Below, one piece after another: positions 36,601 through 51,352 of a DNA stretch of 64,000 bases. How positions within the stretch are numbered: position 1 is the first letter of the stretch; every line of letters starts with the position of its first letter. The DNA comes from Casuarina equisetifolia. Taxonomy: Eukaryota; Streptophyta; Magnoliopsida; Fagales; Casuarinaceae. The notes below the pieces were generated by a model. That model ran no database searches. It was not told where the DNA came from and saw only the letters and a list, made by a program, of their open reading frames with translations. The stretch spans positions 8,067,501 through 8,131,500 of the forward strand of contig CM052361.1 in the NCBI GenBank assembly GCA_028551475.1, read 5' to 3'. The position numbers and the translations under genes were made by a program.

Positions 36601-38665
36601 CGATGTAACTCACCTCTTTTTGAAGCAAAGAATCTCTCTCTTTTTGTAGTTGTAAAACAATCATCTCCAGACCAGCCTACAAATTATCATTATAAAGAGC
36701 ACCCTTTTAGAGATTCACAAAATCTTTACCACTCTGACCTCTCAATTAATCTTAACTTATAGCACCTGTTTCTGTGAGTATAAATTGTTTTCGCTTTGTA
36801 ATTGTTTGATTGTCTCTTGTAACGTAGCCTGCATAAGAATACAATATCAACAAAACAGTTTGAAGTAGATATACACAAATTTCCAAAAAGACTAAACATA
36901 CTAATCTCTTGACCAAATTTATACTATGGTACCTCTTTTTCAAGATATAATGCACTTTCATTTTGTATGACTTTGACTATCTCTTCCAAGGAAACCAGTG
37001 AAAATGGATGTATACTTGCAGTAACAAAAGACCAAGAAATGAAGCAACCTTCACCAGTCTTGTCTTAGTTAAATTAAAAAGGGTAATACCTCTTTCTTTT
37101 TATGTAAATCACTTTCACTTCGTAATTGTCTAATTGTCTCCTCTAAAGTAGCCTGTAGAAAATACATTTAACTAGCCTTCTCAAATACATCCAATCAAAG
37201 ACAGTAAATTGGGTAATATAATCAAAAAACAAGTAACAAGCATGCAGGTTCAAAAATCTACCTCTCTATGAAGCCACTGTTGTCTCTCAGCTTCTAACAA
37301 AATGGACTGCACACCAGTTAGTCAGCTAGTCAGTCATTTGAAAAAGAGTAATTACTCAGCTAGTCAAGAAAAGAATCTAGAAGCAAGACAAGAAGTCCCA
37401 AAGGATTTGGAGATCCTTGACATTGCAAATTAACATAAATTCTCTATGCATTATTTCATATTTATAGCATACCACATGTATAATAAGAGGCTATTTCATT
37501 TGGAGTTCACCAGCAAACTCCAGCTTCTTTGATATCTTAAGCTAGTATAGGTACCGAACAGGCACCATCTCAAGGGTGGTGCAAATGTTCCTGTATCTTA
37601 TGTGTATATTTCCCGTACAAAGTATAATTGATTCCAATTTAGTTCATCATAAAAATGAAAATTAATAAGAGAAAAAGAAAATATCTAAGCAGACTTAACT
37701 GAAAAGTATATGCTGGTCGAAATTTCTACACTAAGATCTACCGCAATCCCCCAGTCCCTTCACCATGTAAGCCAAGGCTCACTTACATAGTTAATTTGTA
37801 TATTTATGGTAATCAGGTCACATGGATGAATAATTGGTAAAACACAATCAAGCAGCACTCCACATTAATTCATGTAATGTCATACAAGAACTTAAAGATT
37901 TCCCCGCAGTGATTGGCTCACATTTTCAGTACTAGCATTAACAATAGAACAAGAATCCTGCTTTACACTAGAATGGCAATCTTGCTTTACAAACCTCAAT
38001 GATGGATTCAATTTGAGTCAATTCCTACTTATTACAAGAACGCAAATACTTCAAAATATGATTTCCCATTAAACGGTCAACGGACTATTCAGTGTTTGTA
38101 AGAAAAACAATAAAAACCTACACCAAGTTATAACTGCAGAAAAAATACATGATTCCATTTGCAATCATATGTCTCTCTCATCTTGAACTAATATGTACCT
38201 AAAGACGCAACCCATTTGAGAAATCTGTTTGAATACTTGAGTTAGCTCAGCAGAAGAGATAGACAGATTTCGTTCAATCGACTAAATGTGCAAAAGCAAG
38301 AACCAAACCTTTTACGTTTGTTCCGTAGAACCATAAAACTGAAACTAATGGCTTTCAAGAACTAAGAGAATAAGAATCATTGAACACAAATACATAATCC
38401 TTAGAAAGAACAAGTCACATTAATCAAAACCCAAACTTACGCCTTCTGTGCCATTCGGCCGATGTCCAACGAGACCCGAGTTCATATTTTCCACATCATT
38501 ATGAGCATCTGAAGCGCCAGAATCAATTTGACCATGATCATCTTTACTCAGATGATTCCGGTCCAAAGAGGATGTTTCCTCAGCATCAACCGCGACATCT
38601 TCTGCAGCTTTGCTCTGCTTGTTCTTCTTTTTCTTGTTTCTCTTCTTCTTCTTCTCGTCCTCCAT
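33640..38665 (-). CDS. Plant coiled-coil protein built from tandem 63-nt exons
   Basis: Function unknown; I cannot name the family. Eleven phase-0 exons on the minus strand: 38665-38441, 37306-37262, 37152-37090, 36828-36766, 36676-36614, 36442-36401, 36225-36163, 35807-35748, 35354-35220, 34775-34680 and 34089-33640, 434 residues. The N-terminus is lysine-rich (EKKKKRNKKKKNK), a likely nuclear localisation or nucleic-acid-binding tract. Residues about 76-285 form a coiled coil. Four exons code 21-residue modules of one pattern: ATLEETIRQLRSESDLHKKK, ATLQETIKQLQSENNLYSQK, AGLEMIVLQLQKERDSLLQK and ASLEEKVRHLEGEKDIWILK (each then E or Q). The acidic C-terminal part ends GAPFRLVSFVAKYVSGADLV plus a short tail, possibly amphipathic. 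A fifth module exon at 36995-36933 lacks a proper acceptor. Because all exons are phase 0, skipping any one keeps the frame. Confidence 0.82.
34930..34948. repeat. Poly-T/poly-G junction tract in an intron
   Basis: About a dozen T are followed directly by about ten G in the + strand, inside an intron of the coiled-coil gene. It resembles other unstable homopolymers in the window. Confidence 0.7.
36933..36995 (-). pseudogene. Decayed 63-nt module exon of the coiled-coil gene
   Basis: Lies between the exons at 37152-37090 and 36828-36766. It is exactly 63 nt, ends in a good donor (GAAAAAGAG|GTACC) and reads VSLEEIVKVIQNESALYLEK plus E, the same pattern as its neighbours. The two bases before it are TG, where all sister exons have AG. 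No other AG upstream gives the needed phase. It is either a dead exon skipped by splicing or a rare non-AG acceptor. Confidence 0.75.
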
Positions 38666-41140
38666 TTTCCCAATTCAATTCTCCCTTCTCGAAAAAGAAG
38701 ATTTTCTTCTCAGAGTCAATTAATTGCACGCGTGCAAAGATCTAACAGATCTCACCAGACTTATATCCCACGTTATATCCCAAATTCTTCACCTGACACC
38801 ACATAAAACAGCCTTATGATCGAACAATCCGACATTTAAAATGTTCGAGTACTGAGAATCAAAGCCAATTCAATCCGACCAACGCATTCACGAAATTTTA
38901 GAAACCTCAAGTGTTCCAACAAAAGGAGGTTCACAAAGCCCTAGAACCTAGAAACGCAGCTAGCAGAATCTACAACACAGATCAAACACATGCGGGAGCA
39001 TCATAGTTCAGGGACGTACGTGCAGATCCAATGCAAAGCATTTCACGACAGCTTCCGAAAAATGGTTAAACTGAATTTAGTAACGGCCCCTTCGCGGATA
39101 TTGCTAGGGCTTGTCACTGTGCTCGCGCCTTTTGCGCGTTATTGCTCAAAAGCAGTTGCAACGACGACGTGTCGGATAGGACACTGCCGAGCATGGTACT
39201 GATCGCTGATTCTCATTTCCTAGGTGCACTGTCAAGCGCTGGATCTTTTCCGCTTCAAAACTATGACCTGGCAAGCCCTAATTGGCTTTGCCCATCGAGC
39301 ACTTGGCGTGAATCCTGAGCTTTGCTTACGTTACAAGGAACCGCTACTAACCCCAGGATTCCTTAATGGCTGTAGTGGTCAAAGTATCTTCCCATTATGG
39401 AAGCCATGATCCGCCAACCACTCATAATTCAGTACTATTAAGGCGGATCTCTTTGTCACAATAAGATTTCAACTGGCCTAATCATCTTTTCCATCAACAA
39501 TCATCCATTTTTTAGTATTATAATTAGCCTCTTGATCAATAGAGATGGTTTCATTTTTTAAAAATATTTTTAATTCTCTAATGGCTATCCAGTTATTCAA
39601 CTTTTTTAGCTATGATATAATTATTGTTACAATATTCACTCTTTGTCTCAAAACCAATCATTAGAAAAGTAAAAATATGTGTTATGTATAAATGATCTCA
39701 AATTATGATATTATACATTACCTTCAATTTACTATCTTAACTCTATGTATAAACAAATAACGAAATATCACATTTAAAACTTACATTCTAATATTAGGTC
39801 ACGGTACAATATAAATTTCTTCTAGCTTAAATGCAATACTTTTTACTTATATTACCATTAAACTAGCTCGTAAGTATAAATTAATTTTAAAATAGTATTA
39901 GAATCAAACCGTTCCTTATAAATAGATATTACTATGAAATGTCTTTTATGATATTTAAATTATGCTTAAAATAATTTTTTTTTGCAAACACGAATATATT
40001 TAGTAGTTATTGACGAGCGACTAGTTCAATTATAAATAGTAATTTATTAGTCTTGGTTGTTCTGGACTGCAGTTTCCAACATAAGAAAATAGCTTTTTAG
40101 TTTACCACTAAATAAATGAATATGATACGTTATTCCGTAAAAGCAACTGGATACGCTGTTCCCATCCATCGATTTCAATCGCACGAAACGGCACCATAAA
40201 GTAAACAGGACATGCTGGAAGACAGCATGGATAATTTATTACCCTATGCGGAGAAAGACACTACACTACAACCGGCAGCGACGTGTGTCCATTTGCGCTG
40301 ACTTTGGAGCGTAAAGCAAGTGGAAGCCATGTGATCACCGTTGGAGAAGGCATCTATTCCCATGAGGACCGCAAGAAATGCATCCAAAGTCTGATGGTTC
40401 ACGGGCAAATCACATTAAATCCGGTTCAGGACGTTTCACACTGTCCTAAGGTCAAACTTTTCTAGGTGACCTTCTATTTTAAGTTTGAAAGTACCATGAT
40501 TAAAGCATTAAGGTTTTTTCTAATATTATATTGATATTACAAAATTAAAATACATTTTCTTTCCAATACATTATATCACTTCTACCAAAATAAATAAATA
40601 AATATATAAATATATATATATATATATTATGAACAATGAATGGGTTATTAAGCACATAATTATTTTTACAAAACTCACATTTAACTCACGAGTTAATTTA
40701 ATAGTTAAAAGATATTTTTTTTATTTAAATTTTACGTTAATAATATTATATTAAATAAATTCAATTTATAAACTAATTTTTAAATTAAATTATATATATT
40801 TTTTATATGGTATCAAAATTATTCATTTCTTTATGTAATACAATTCAATTTAATAGACAAGACGAGTTTTTTTTTAACTCATAAGTTATTTCTTGAGCTA
40901 GATTTGAAGCTTATTTAAAGCTTATTTGAAATGGTCTTTATGTACTGTGTTGAATAATTTAATTTCCAATGGGGTGGCAGAGTTTTCCGTTCACAGTATT
41001 AGAATTTTTTATTGGATTTTCTGGTCTGGATTATGGGGAGTATCTGAATTAATAAATCCCGGCACAGAAAAGGGCAAGCGATACAAAACAAATTTACACC
41101 ATCGTAAACAATGAACCGGATAAGAACGAGGGAACAGGGG
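38666..41140. other. Divergent promoter region, coiled-coil gene and E2 gene
   Basis: The first 300 bp is probably the leader and promoter of the coiled-coil gene. From about 39480 the DNA is very A/T-rich, with an alternating AT tract at about 40609-40627. Frames at 38990-39409 and 40283-40465 match nothing known to me. Confidence 0.45.
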
Positions 41141-41147
41141 CCATTGA

Positions 41148-41155
41148 TATAAAAA
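41148..41155 (+). promoter_or_regulatory. Candidate TATA box of the E2 gene
   Basis: TATAAAAA followed by GGG, about 330 bp upstream of the E2 start codon. The DNA after it is pyrimidine-rich and looks like a leader. A leader intron ending at CTGCAG (41460-41465), just before the ATG exon, would fit this distance. Confidence 0.55.
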
Positions 41156-41481
41156 GGGTCGCAGAAGATCAGGGTTCGCTCTCTCCGACGGTGTCAAGTG
41201 CAAGACGGTGGTGGCGGGCCTGGTGGTCGGCTGTGGATCTGTGACAAACTTGGAGGAGGTCCTTTGTTTAGGTTCCATCTGAGGTTGAGGTTGTCTCTTA
41301 TCTCTGTTTCCTGGGCCTATTTTTACCCATGTACAATTCTGCAGTTTCTAGGCTCTGGAGTGTTCAAAATTCAGCTTCTTCTTGTTAGAGACGGTGCTAT
41401 GGTTTTTTGAATTTGGATCTCCTATGAGAAATGGCATTTCTGATATGGGTTTGTATGTTCTGCAGGTCCTGTTGAAGCATC

Positions 41482-44163
<2,682 letters not shown>

Positions 44164-45863
44164 TGGTTGTTAAGACTGGAGACTTGGACTTTGCTTACAA
44201 AAAATATGTGTTGTCATGACTTTGTTGTCTCTTCCTGTCGCTTGTTGTTTATCATGGGAGTGTTGGGAGCAGAGGGAGGGTGGAAGGGTTGGCATTTTGG
44301 TGAGAACAATTCTGTTGGCAATTTGTTGTGTAACCAAAGCTGCGAACGTTTTATGCACGCTCGTTTGAAGCTGTTCTGTCTGCCAATGTAGAAATATCTA
44401 GTTTATTACCAACTGATTTGAAGTGGGAACATGTTCGAGCAAATGGGTGGCGTTGTAAGGCTAGAAGTGGAGTGGGAACTTGATTACTAATATGAACTTG
44501 GAATTTCAAATCTGGTTTGCTGGTTCCACATGTAGACTTTTCATCTTCTCGAATGAGGGGGGCGTTAGGTCGAGTCAAAGCCCGTGCTGGAAAAGGAGAA
44601 AAATAATAATGGGATACTACATACAATGTTAACATCATATTAAAATTTATGTTACATATTATTGTTCTTTAAGTAAATTTCAAGGAATAGTTTATTCCTT
44701 GAAATTAGTTCTAATGGAAATAAATAAGCTGTTTATATAAAATAATTTATAATAAATTATGTTAGAAGTAACGAATATCAGCATGTGCTCGATAAAAAGT
44801 TACTGTAAATAATGTTTGAAGTAACGTACATCAAAAGTGATTAGCTGGCTAATAATTTCGACCACAAAGGAAAGAAAAATAAGTAAATCATACAAGATTT
44901 GGCGCGTAGGGACAACAAATTGAAGGAAATAAGGATAGGATGACAAGGGACGTCCTTCAAATTTGTCGGCCTCGTGCGGCTGTACAGTACCTCCTGGATA
45001 ACGAGGGATGGGGGGCGTTATAGAGAGCCATTTACAAATTAATCCCCAGAATTAAAGAAACCAAGGACCATGCGTTTACAGTTGTAATGTATCAAAATGT
45101 GAAGGGTGTATCGGTAATTCCGTTAAGAGTCGTTAAAGCTCTCATCAGGTGCCTTCGAGGCAAATCTCTATTTACGGAGGAAAGAAGAAAGGGAAGCTGT
45201 CCGGAAACTCCCACCGGCTTGGCTTTCTGCATCTTTTTGACGCCCGACGTTAGCTCGTCTGGTCAATATCTCATTCCAGGTCTTCGGTTTCGTTTTCATA
45301 TTTGTCGAATCCACCGACCTGTGATGGCAATTGGACAGCGATTGAAATCGATTTCAACCTAGAGGTGATATGGCTTTTCTTCGCGCACTTCTCGCATTCC
45401 ATTTTTTTGATTTACGAGCGTTGGTGTTTTGAAGGGTATGTGTTTTTGAAGATCTTCCGTGTTCGTTAATTGTTTCTGGTGTTTGAAATTATTGACGTGG
45501 GGATTATGGGAAATTGGCTTTTGTTTTGGACGCCAACTTTTTGTGCTTTGTAGAGCAGAGGTTGAACATGATGCTGTTAGAGAAACGTTGAAAGTAGATA
45601 CCTCCTTTATGTTGCATAAGCTTTCCGGTCCATGTCATCGTAGTTTTCTTTGCTTGTTTATCTCTTTGGGGGGCTGGTTTTTCATTTTTGCTGTTATGAT
45701 TTCTAACTTTGCCGTTTATGTTATTTCTTTATATGAATCACTTTCCATGATGGCCATGAACTTTACGCATATTATGTTCGTTAAATTGGTGGATTGTTCA
45801 GCTTTCAGGCTACTGCTGGACTACTGGCTTTTGAGTTTCACGGTTTGGATTTAAGGAATCAAG
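44164..45863. other. E2 3' UTR, spacer and thioredoxin h9 leader
   Basis: The first 250 bp is likely E2 3' UTR. From about 45000 the sequence looks like promoter and leader for the thioredoxin gene. A leader intron could run from CTAGAG|GTGATA (about 45366) to a TTCAG acceptor just upstream of ATG 45864. No separate gene recognised. Confidence 0.45.
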
Positions 45864-48800
45864 ATGGGAGTTTGTTTGGGAAGGGTGAGTTTTTCTATAG
45901 TCTTCTGTGGAATTCTTTGATCGATATTTTATTAGAAGAAAAAGAATAAAGAAAGAAGGAAAATCTTCTCCAACGTGTATGTTCCTGTTAAGAAAGAAGG
46001 ACAATCTGTTCACGAGGTGTTTGCCTATTTGGAGATTAGATTTGTTGCTTTCTTTTCCTTTTTTCTTAAAATTTTTATTTGATTTTTGTAGTTTTTTTAT
46101 TTCTTTTTCCTTATAAATGCAAAGAATGGTGAAATAAAGAAAGATGTTTACTTTATTTCCTAGATGGAGCAAATATTCAAGAGGATTTTCATCTAGGAGG
46201 AATGGATTTGTCTCACTTAATCACACATTCGGAAAGTTGGAATAACGCTAGTTTTGTCTGCTGTGGGCCCTTGATAAACTCTTAAATTAGATTATCTTAT
46301 GTCTGGTAAAGTTTTTCAGTTGATGAGTAAAGCTGACTGCACAATAGAACCTTTGGAGTGGAAAGTTGCTTTGGATTAAGAGGTGCTGAGGTTGAATGGT
46401 TAAAGCTTATCAGTTGATGTGATGCTAGCGGTCCATGAAAGACGGCAAGCAGAGCATATGTGCTGATGATTTTTAACTATTGATTCGAAGAAAACATCTC
46501 AATAATTAAGGAGTAGAGCGCATCTGTGTCTGCCTCTCAGGCTAATTAAATTTCTAAGATAAACCACATGGAGTCCCAGCAACTTCACTTCAAAAATATA
46601 ATCAACAATAAATCAAGAAATTATGTGTTTGCTTTAGTATGCAAATTCAGCCTCTGCTTCCCCTGTAACTCAGAATATCTTTGTGGTATAAAAATCGCAG
46701 TTTGGAACTGATGCAGTCAGATGGGCAAACTGCTGTAGAAGACTGGGATATGAAATTTGTAATTTGCGGAGTTATGCTAGGTTTAATAGTCAGTCCATGT
46801 TTCGAAAAATATGAATTAGTGTGTTCAAAACTAGTTTCTTATCTAGTAGCTTATGAAAGTTATTAATGTCTGTCTAGAATGTCTTAACAGCATTTTACTT
46901 GAGTGATACTGTATTTTGGCAAATTTGAATGCAAATCTAAGGAGTTTTATTTTCCCTTTTGTATTTAAGGAGACTTCTTTTGACTACAAATGATTACATT
47001 CCTGGAGATCTTCAATCATCAGCCTCTTAGGGATTTTATTTTCCATTTTAGAGAAACATCTATGAAACTGATCCCAACCTTTTAGGATCACCACAACGAA
47101 GCAAATGGTTAAAGAAAAGTGCAACTCATGGAATAACTCCTATGATAACATATAATGGGTTATTTCTTCAAATGAGTTGGGATTCTAGATGCAGTACAAG
47201 GCATTGGTGGCCATTGAACACTCCCTAAGATAGCAAATCCAATTTTATGTGTCAACTGCGTCATTGAATTTTTTTTCAAATACATGGTTCTGTCAGTTGC
47301 TGTAATGTTTTAAAGCTCCACTGTTATCGCTGTGAATCACATATCTTCTTTATGTTTTTTCATTCTGACCTTAGATCATTCTATAATGAAGTTATGATGT
47401 TCATAATCCTTGCAGCCTCAAACTGATGATGATGATGATTCTGAAAAGAATGTCGAGTTTGCTGGTGGGAATGTGCACCTCGTCAACACCAAGGAAGTTT
47501 GGGATCAAAAGATGGCAGAAGCTAGTAGGGGTGGCATGATTGTAAGTTTTCCGTCACCTATCATTTTTGCAGGAATAGTGAACCATTTGGAATGATTATG
47601 GAGCTTCAGTGAATTCTAAGTTATGTCTGTGTTTTCCAGTTTTCCCCATGGGTTATTATTGCTATATTCATGAATTTGGCGATCATAATAGACTGTGTTA
47701 GGAGGTTCTGCCTAAAGAACATGACTATTGCCATCTAAAGAATCATGCAATCAGATGCAAGCATCATATCTCCATTGTCTATTGCTTTTGAAATTGATGA
47801 CAACGAAATGGAGGATATCAACCACCAGCTCTGCCACAATCCAAGATTTTGGTGGAGGTAGTCTACCAGTTTGATCAACTGAGACATAGGAAGTCCCATA
47901 GCATGCCTATTTGGGCAACGAATTGAAACTCTTATGAAACTTTATTATCAAGGAGTCTTAACTTTTAAGCTCCAGTACCCAGCCAATACTTGCAGTGTAG
48001 GATCCTGTGAGAAGTTTGCCAGGCGTTTTCTTCTTTTCTTTGTCAGGATAATAGGGATTACAATCGAGTTCTCTCAAAACAGCCTGGGTGACTGCAGCCA
48101 AGAATATCTCCTAGGTCCATTTGAATTGTCATCTAGTAACTATGGAAACCTGCCTTTTTGTATAAATGCTGTTTTCCTTACCCAAGGCCTTATTCATGGT
48201 ATAGATTTTCTGGAATAAACTGTCGGTAATTTATCAAAAATGTAAGGGCGGTCTTATTTTCAGTAGTCATGTTGTGGATGCGTGAAAAACAAACACGCAC
48301 ATGTTCTCTTTTCATCCATCTGCAAATCAAACACTTGTTGCAGTTCCAGTCCCAAATCTTGCATCTTCAAGTTTCTCTCTCTCGCAGATGCTGAAAATTA
48401 TTCCTGCATCTGCTGTACTTTATTGGATGTGTTTACTTTATTTGCCGCTCCGACTGGGAACTTTTTTTTGGTTTATTCTGTGGGTGGTCCTTTACCTGTT
48501 TTCTTCTTTCTTCTTTTTAGCTTAGTTTTAATCGAAGCTGTATATCTAACAGGTAATTGCAAACTTCAGTGCGACATGGTGTGGTCCTTGTAGGATGATT
48601 GCGCCATTTTACTGTGAATTATCCGAGAACCACCCAACTATCATGTTCTTATTGATTGACGTTGAGGAACTTACTGTAAGTGATAAAGTTTTATCTCACT
48701 CTTACTCCATCAACATTACAAACATGCTGAACAAAACTGTCACAGATATACAAGAGGAAACAAGCATTGAAAGAAAAAGTTTCGAAAGATGATTGTTTCA

Positions 48801-49043
48801 TCTGTCTATTGGACAGTGATTGAGCATCCTTTTGTGCTAGTTTGTGCAAAGTTTATTGATGGTAGACGTAATGTGTAATGTGTGTTGCAGGAGTTCAGTG
48901 CTTCATGGGATATCAAAGCCACCCCTACTTTCTTCTTTCTTAAAGATGGCCAGCAAGTTGACAAACTTGTGGGAGCAAACAAGCCAGAGCTAGAGAAGAA
49001 GATAACTGCAATTATAGATTCAACCACCGAGTGTGAGAAATAA
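45864..49043 (+). CDS. Thioredoxin h, subgroup III (TRX h9 type)
   Basis: Small disulfide reductase reduced by NADP-thioredoxin reductase or glutathione/glutaredoxin. Exons are 45864-45884, 47416-47541, 48553-48675 and 48891-49043, 140 residues. The first coding exon gives only MGVCLGR: Gly2 is a myristoylation site and Cys4 a probable palmitoylation site, which is how Arabidopsis TRX h9 reaches the plasma membrane and moves between cells. An acidic linker (QTDDDDDSEK) follows, then the conserved NVEFAGGNVHLVNTKEVWD. The active site is WCGPC within ANFSATWCGPCRMIAPF, and the fold continues with the cis-Pro segment WDIKATPTFFFLKDGQ and VGANKPELEKKI. A 1.5 kb intron separates the lipid-anchor exon from the rest. 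The same exon design occurs in TRX h9 genes. In Arabidopsis TRX h9 also lies close to the UBC11 gene. Confidence 0.95.
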
Positions 49044-51352
49044 CGGCTGTACTTGTTTCTATACCATGATAAGGCACTTAACAGTGTCTACATGGTTCTG
49101 TTGTGATTATTCTAGGTGCTTTGCTGTGTTTTATCTTTTTGACCGTTTCCCTGGTTGGTATGTAAATACGACTAGTACGTCTGAACTCTCAATTCCAAAT
49201 CTATTTTTTGGATTGAAATTCTTTGTCGTGATGCAAAATATAATAATTTCCTTCTGATCACTTGTTTACCAATTCAGCCTTTTGGTCAACCCGCTTTAGG
49301 AATCGCTTTCCCAAGTTCTGAAACCTAACTTCGGATCTCCTCAACTCTCCACCTGCCTGAACAACACTTGGTCAACAGAAATTGTATGATTCTTACTGGT
49401 CGTTCTGGCCTTCAGATTAAATTGGGAGGCCGAGAACGTAAGAGTCTTTTCAAACTTTGATTGCCGGTCGTTCTTTTATGAGTTTGTACAGATAGTCGCG
49501 GTGTCTTGTACCTTGTCCTTGAGAATCTTTCCAAAAACAAAGGATAAAAAGCATCCTTTGACCAGGTAATTAAGTTCTCACTTGATTAATTAATTTGACC
49601 ACTGTTTAAGAAACATCTGTGAGTCTTTTTCTACACAATTTGACCAGCTTGTGCACACGAAAATTTACAACCCATGCGACGACCATCAGCCAGAGAATCC
49701 AACGTCAGACCCTCTTTGCAATTCCACCAACCAGTTATTTCACCGGTTCAATTAAGACAATGATTTTCCCCCTATCCAACCAAAGATTCAGGGGAGAAAT
49801 TGAAAAGACGGGAGTGCTTTCTTGACGGAGAGAAAGCCGAAACTGTATGGGAACAGTGCATTTCCCAACCACATCGCAATCATATAAACACATTTCCTTG
49901 GTTTTCAGGGTTTTAATAATTGTCGGAAAGTTGGATTGATCCGTGATTGTGACTCAAGAGCGTTGAAAGGACAGTGTGTTCAAACCCCACCGCGTCCTTT
50001 CGACGATCTTTCGTTTGTTTGGGACATCCTGGCAGAAGCGCGTCGCGATGTGTCCTTTTTCTGACAACTTTGAGCGAGTGGACAAAACAAAAGATCGAGC
50101 GAAGGTCACTTTTCGTCATACAGCATGTTGTTGCTGCAAAGAAAGTGCAAGACTCCAAGGCTTGGAGCCTCGGTGAACTCTTGCGGATCCCAAGATTTTT
50201 ACTACACTTTTTCACTCTGTTAGCTCAAAGATTGATTACCCCGTTTTGGGTTCCCGTGTAAAGGGTGGAAACGAATTATGGTGGTTCGACGGCGAAGAAA
50301 ATGACACGAAAAAGATGACAATGATATAGTCTGCCCATGTGATTTTGTGAAGGAAAAAATGAATATGGATTATTAAATTGATCAATCATTTTCAAATCTC
50401 TGATCTTAACAACCCCTTTTGAGGATGTATCCCAGCATTGGACAGGTGGGTTTCACCAAATCAACTGACGTTTTTTTAATGGCAATTGGGCTGGCAAAGT
50501 CAGCTGCTTGGAAGGCGATTGATTAACAAGAAATGCCTAATCGTCCTTAGACTCTGTTGCTCAAATTGTTTCTTACCTTCTCTAACCCTTATTCGTCTTT
50601 TGCAAAGCTTGTCTGTCTTCGACATCTTAACATTGCTTCTCATCAATCATTACGGCTTTAATACTTCATTGATCTTACGTAAATGAGAGGACAAACTCTG
50701 TCGAGGTAGCCATAGCTGTTTCTCTTGCTTTCCCTCTTCCCAGGCAGCTCCATACCATTTGGCACCGCATGAGTTCCCTACTTTCTACTTCATCTACTCC
50801 GTCCATAGAAAATGGACAAAGAAATTGAAAAGGCAGCGGAGAATTAGTCATAGACAGCCGTTCCCACGTCTAATATTCTTCCCGCAGAATGTGCGTTTGT
50901 CAATCTTACTAGGATGGACGGCAAATCATTTATCAATAATCTAAAGATGGACCATGAGCATGTTCCAGGCCATAATTGAGGGCAACTCATACGCGTCTTA
51001 GAATGATGTTTTTTTTTTTCCCCACTTTCTGCAATATTTTAGAATGGACGGCTGTTCTATGAAGTATAGTTGTTCATAAATATTTGTCTAAGTCACAAGT
51101 CTTAATTTGCCAAGGAAGAAAGACTTACAGTTGAAGCAATGAACTTTCAGAGGAAAGAAATGGGTAAAGGGCAATACATGACGTTACTTTTACACTCTTT
51201 ACTGGTTGGTACAAATGGAAACTAACTTAATCAATACATATTCATGCCATAAAAAATCAACAAGGAAATCAATAGGAGAACAAAAACCAATAACTACGTG
51301 TTTGATTAAGATCGGAAAGCATCTTGCCTTGCCGGAATTCAGCACTGATTCA
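49044..51352. other. Convergent spacer, thioredoxin h9 and FERONIA
   Basis: Contains the thioredoxin 3' UTR and, at the right end, the FERONIA 3' UTR (about 51150-51352). In between are unassigned frames (for example 49913-50261 on both strands) with no family resemblance. Confidence 0.45.

Noticed and set aside
45087-45362. 91-residue frame upstream of thioredoxin h9.
   Set aside because: It overlaps the likely leader and promoter and matches no protein family known to me.
49913-50261. Overlapping frames on both strands between thioredoxin h9 and FERONIA.
   Set aside because: No homology recognised and both strands open over the same bases, as happens by chance in G/C-richer DNA.
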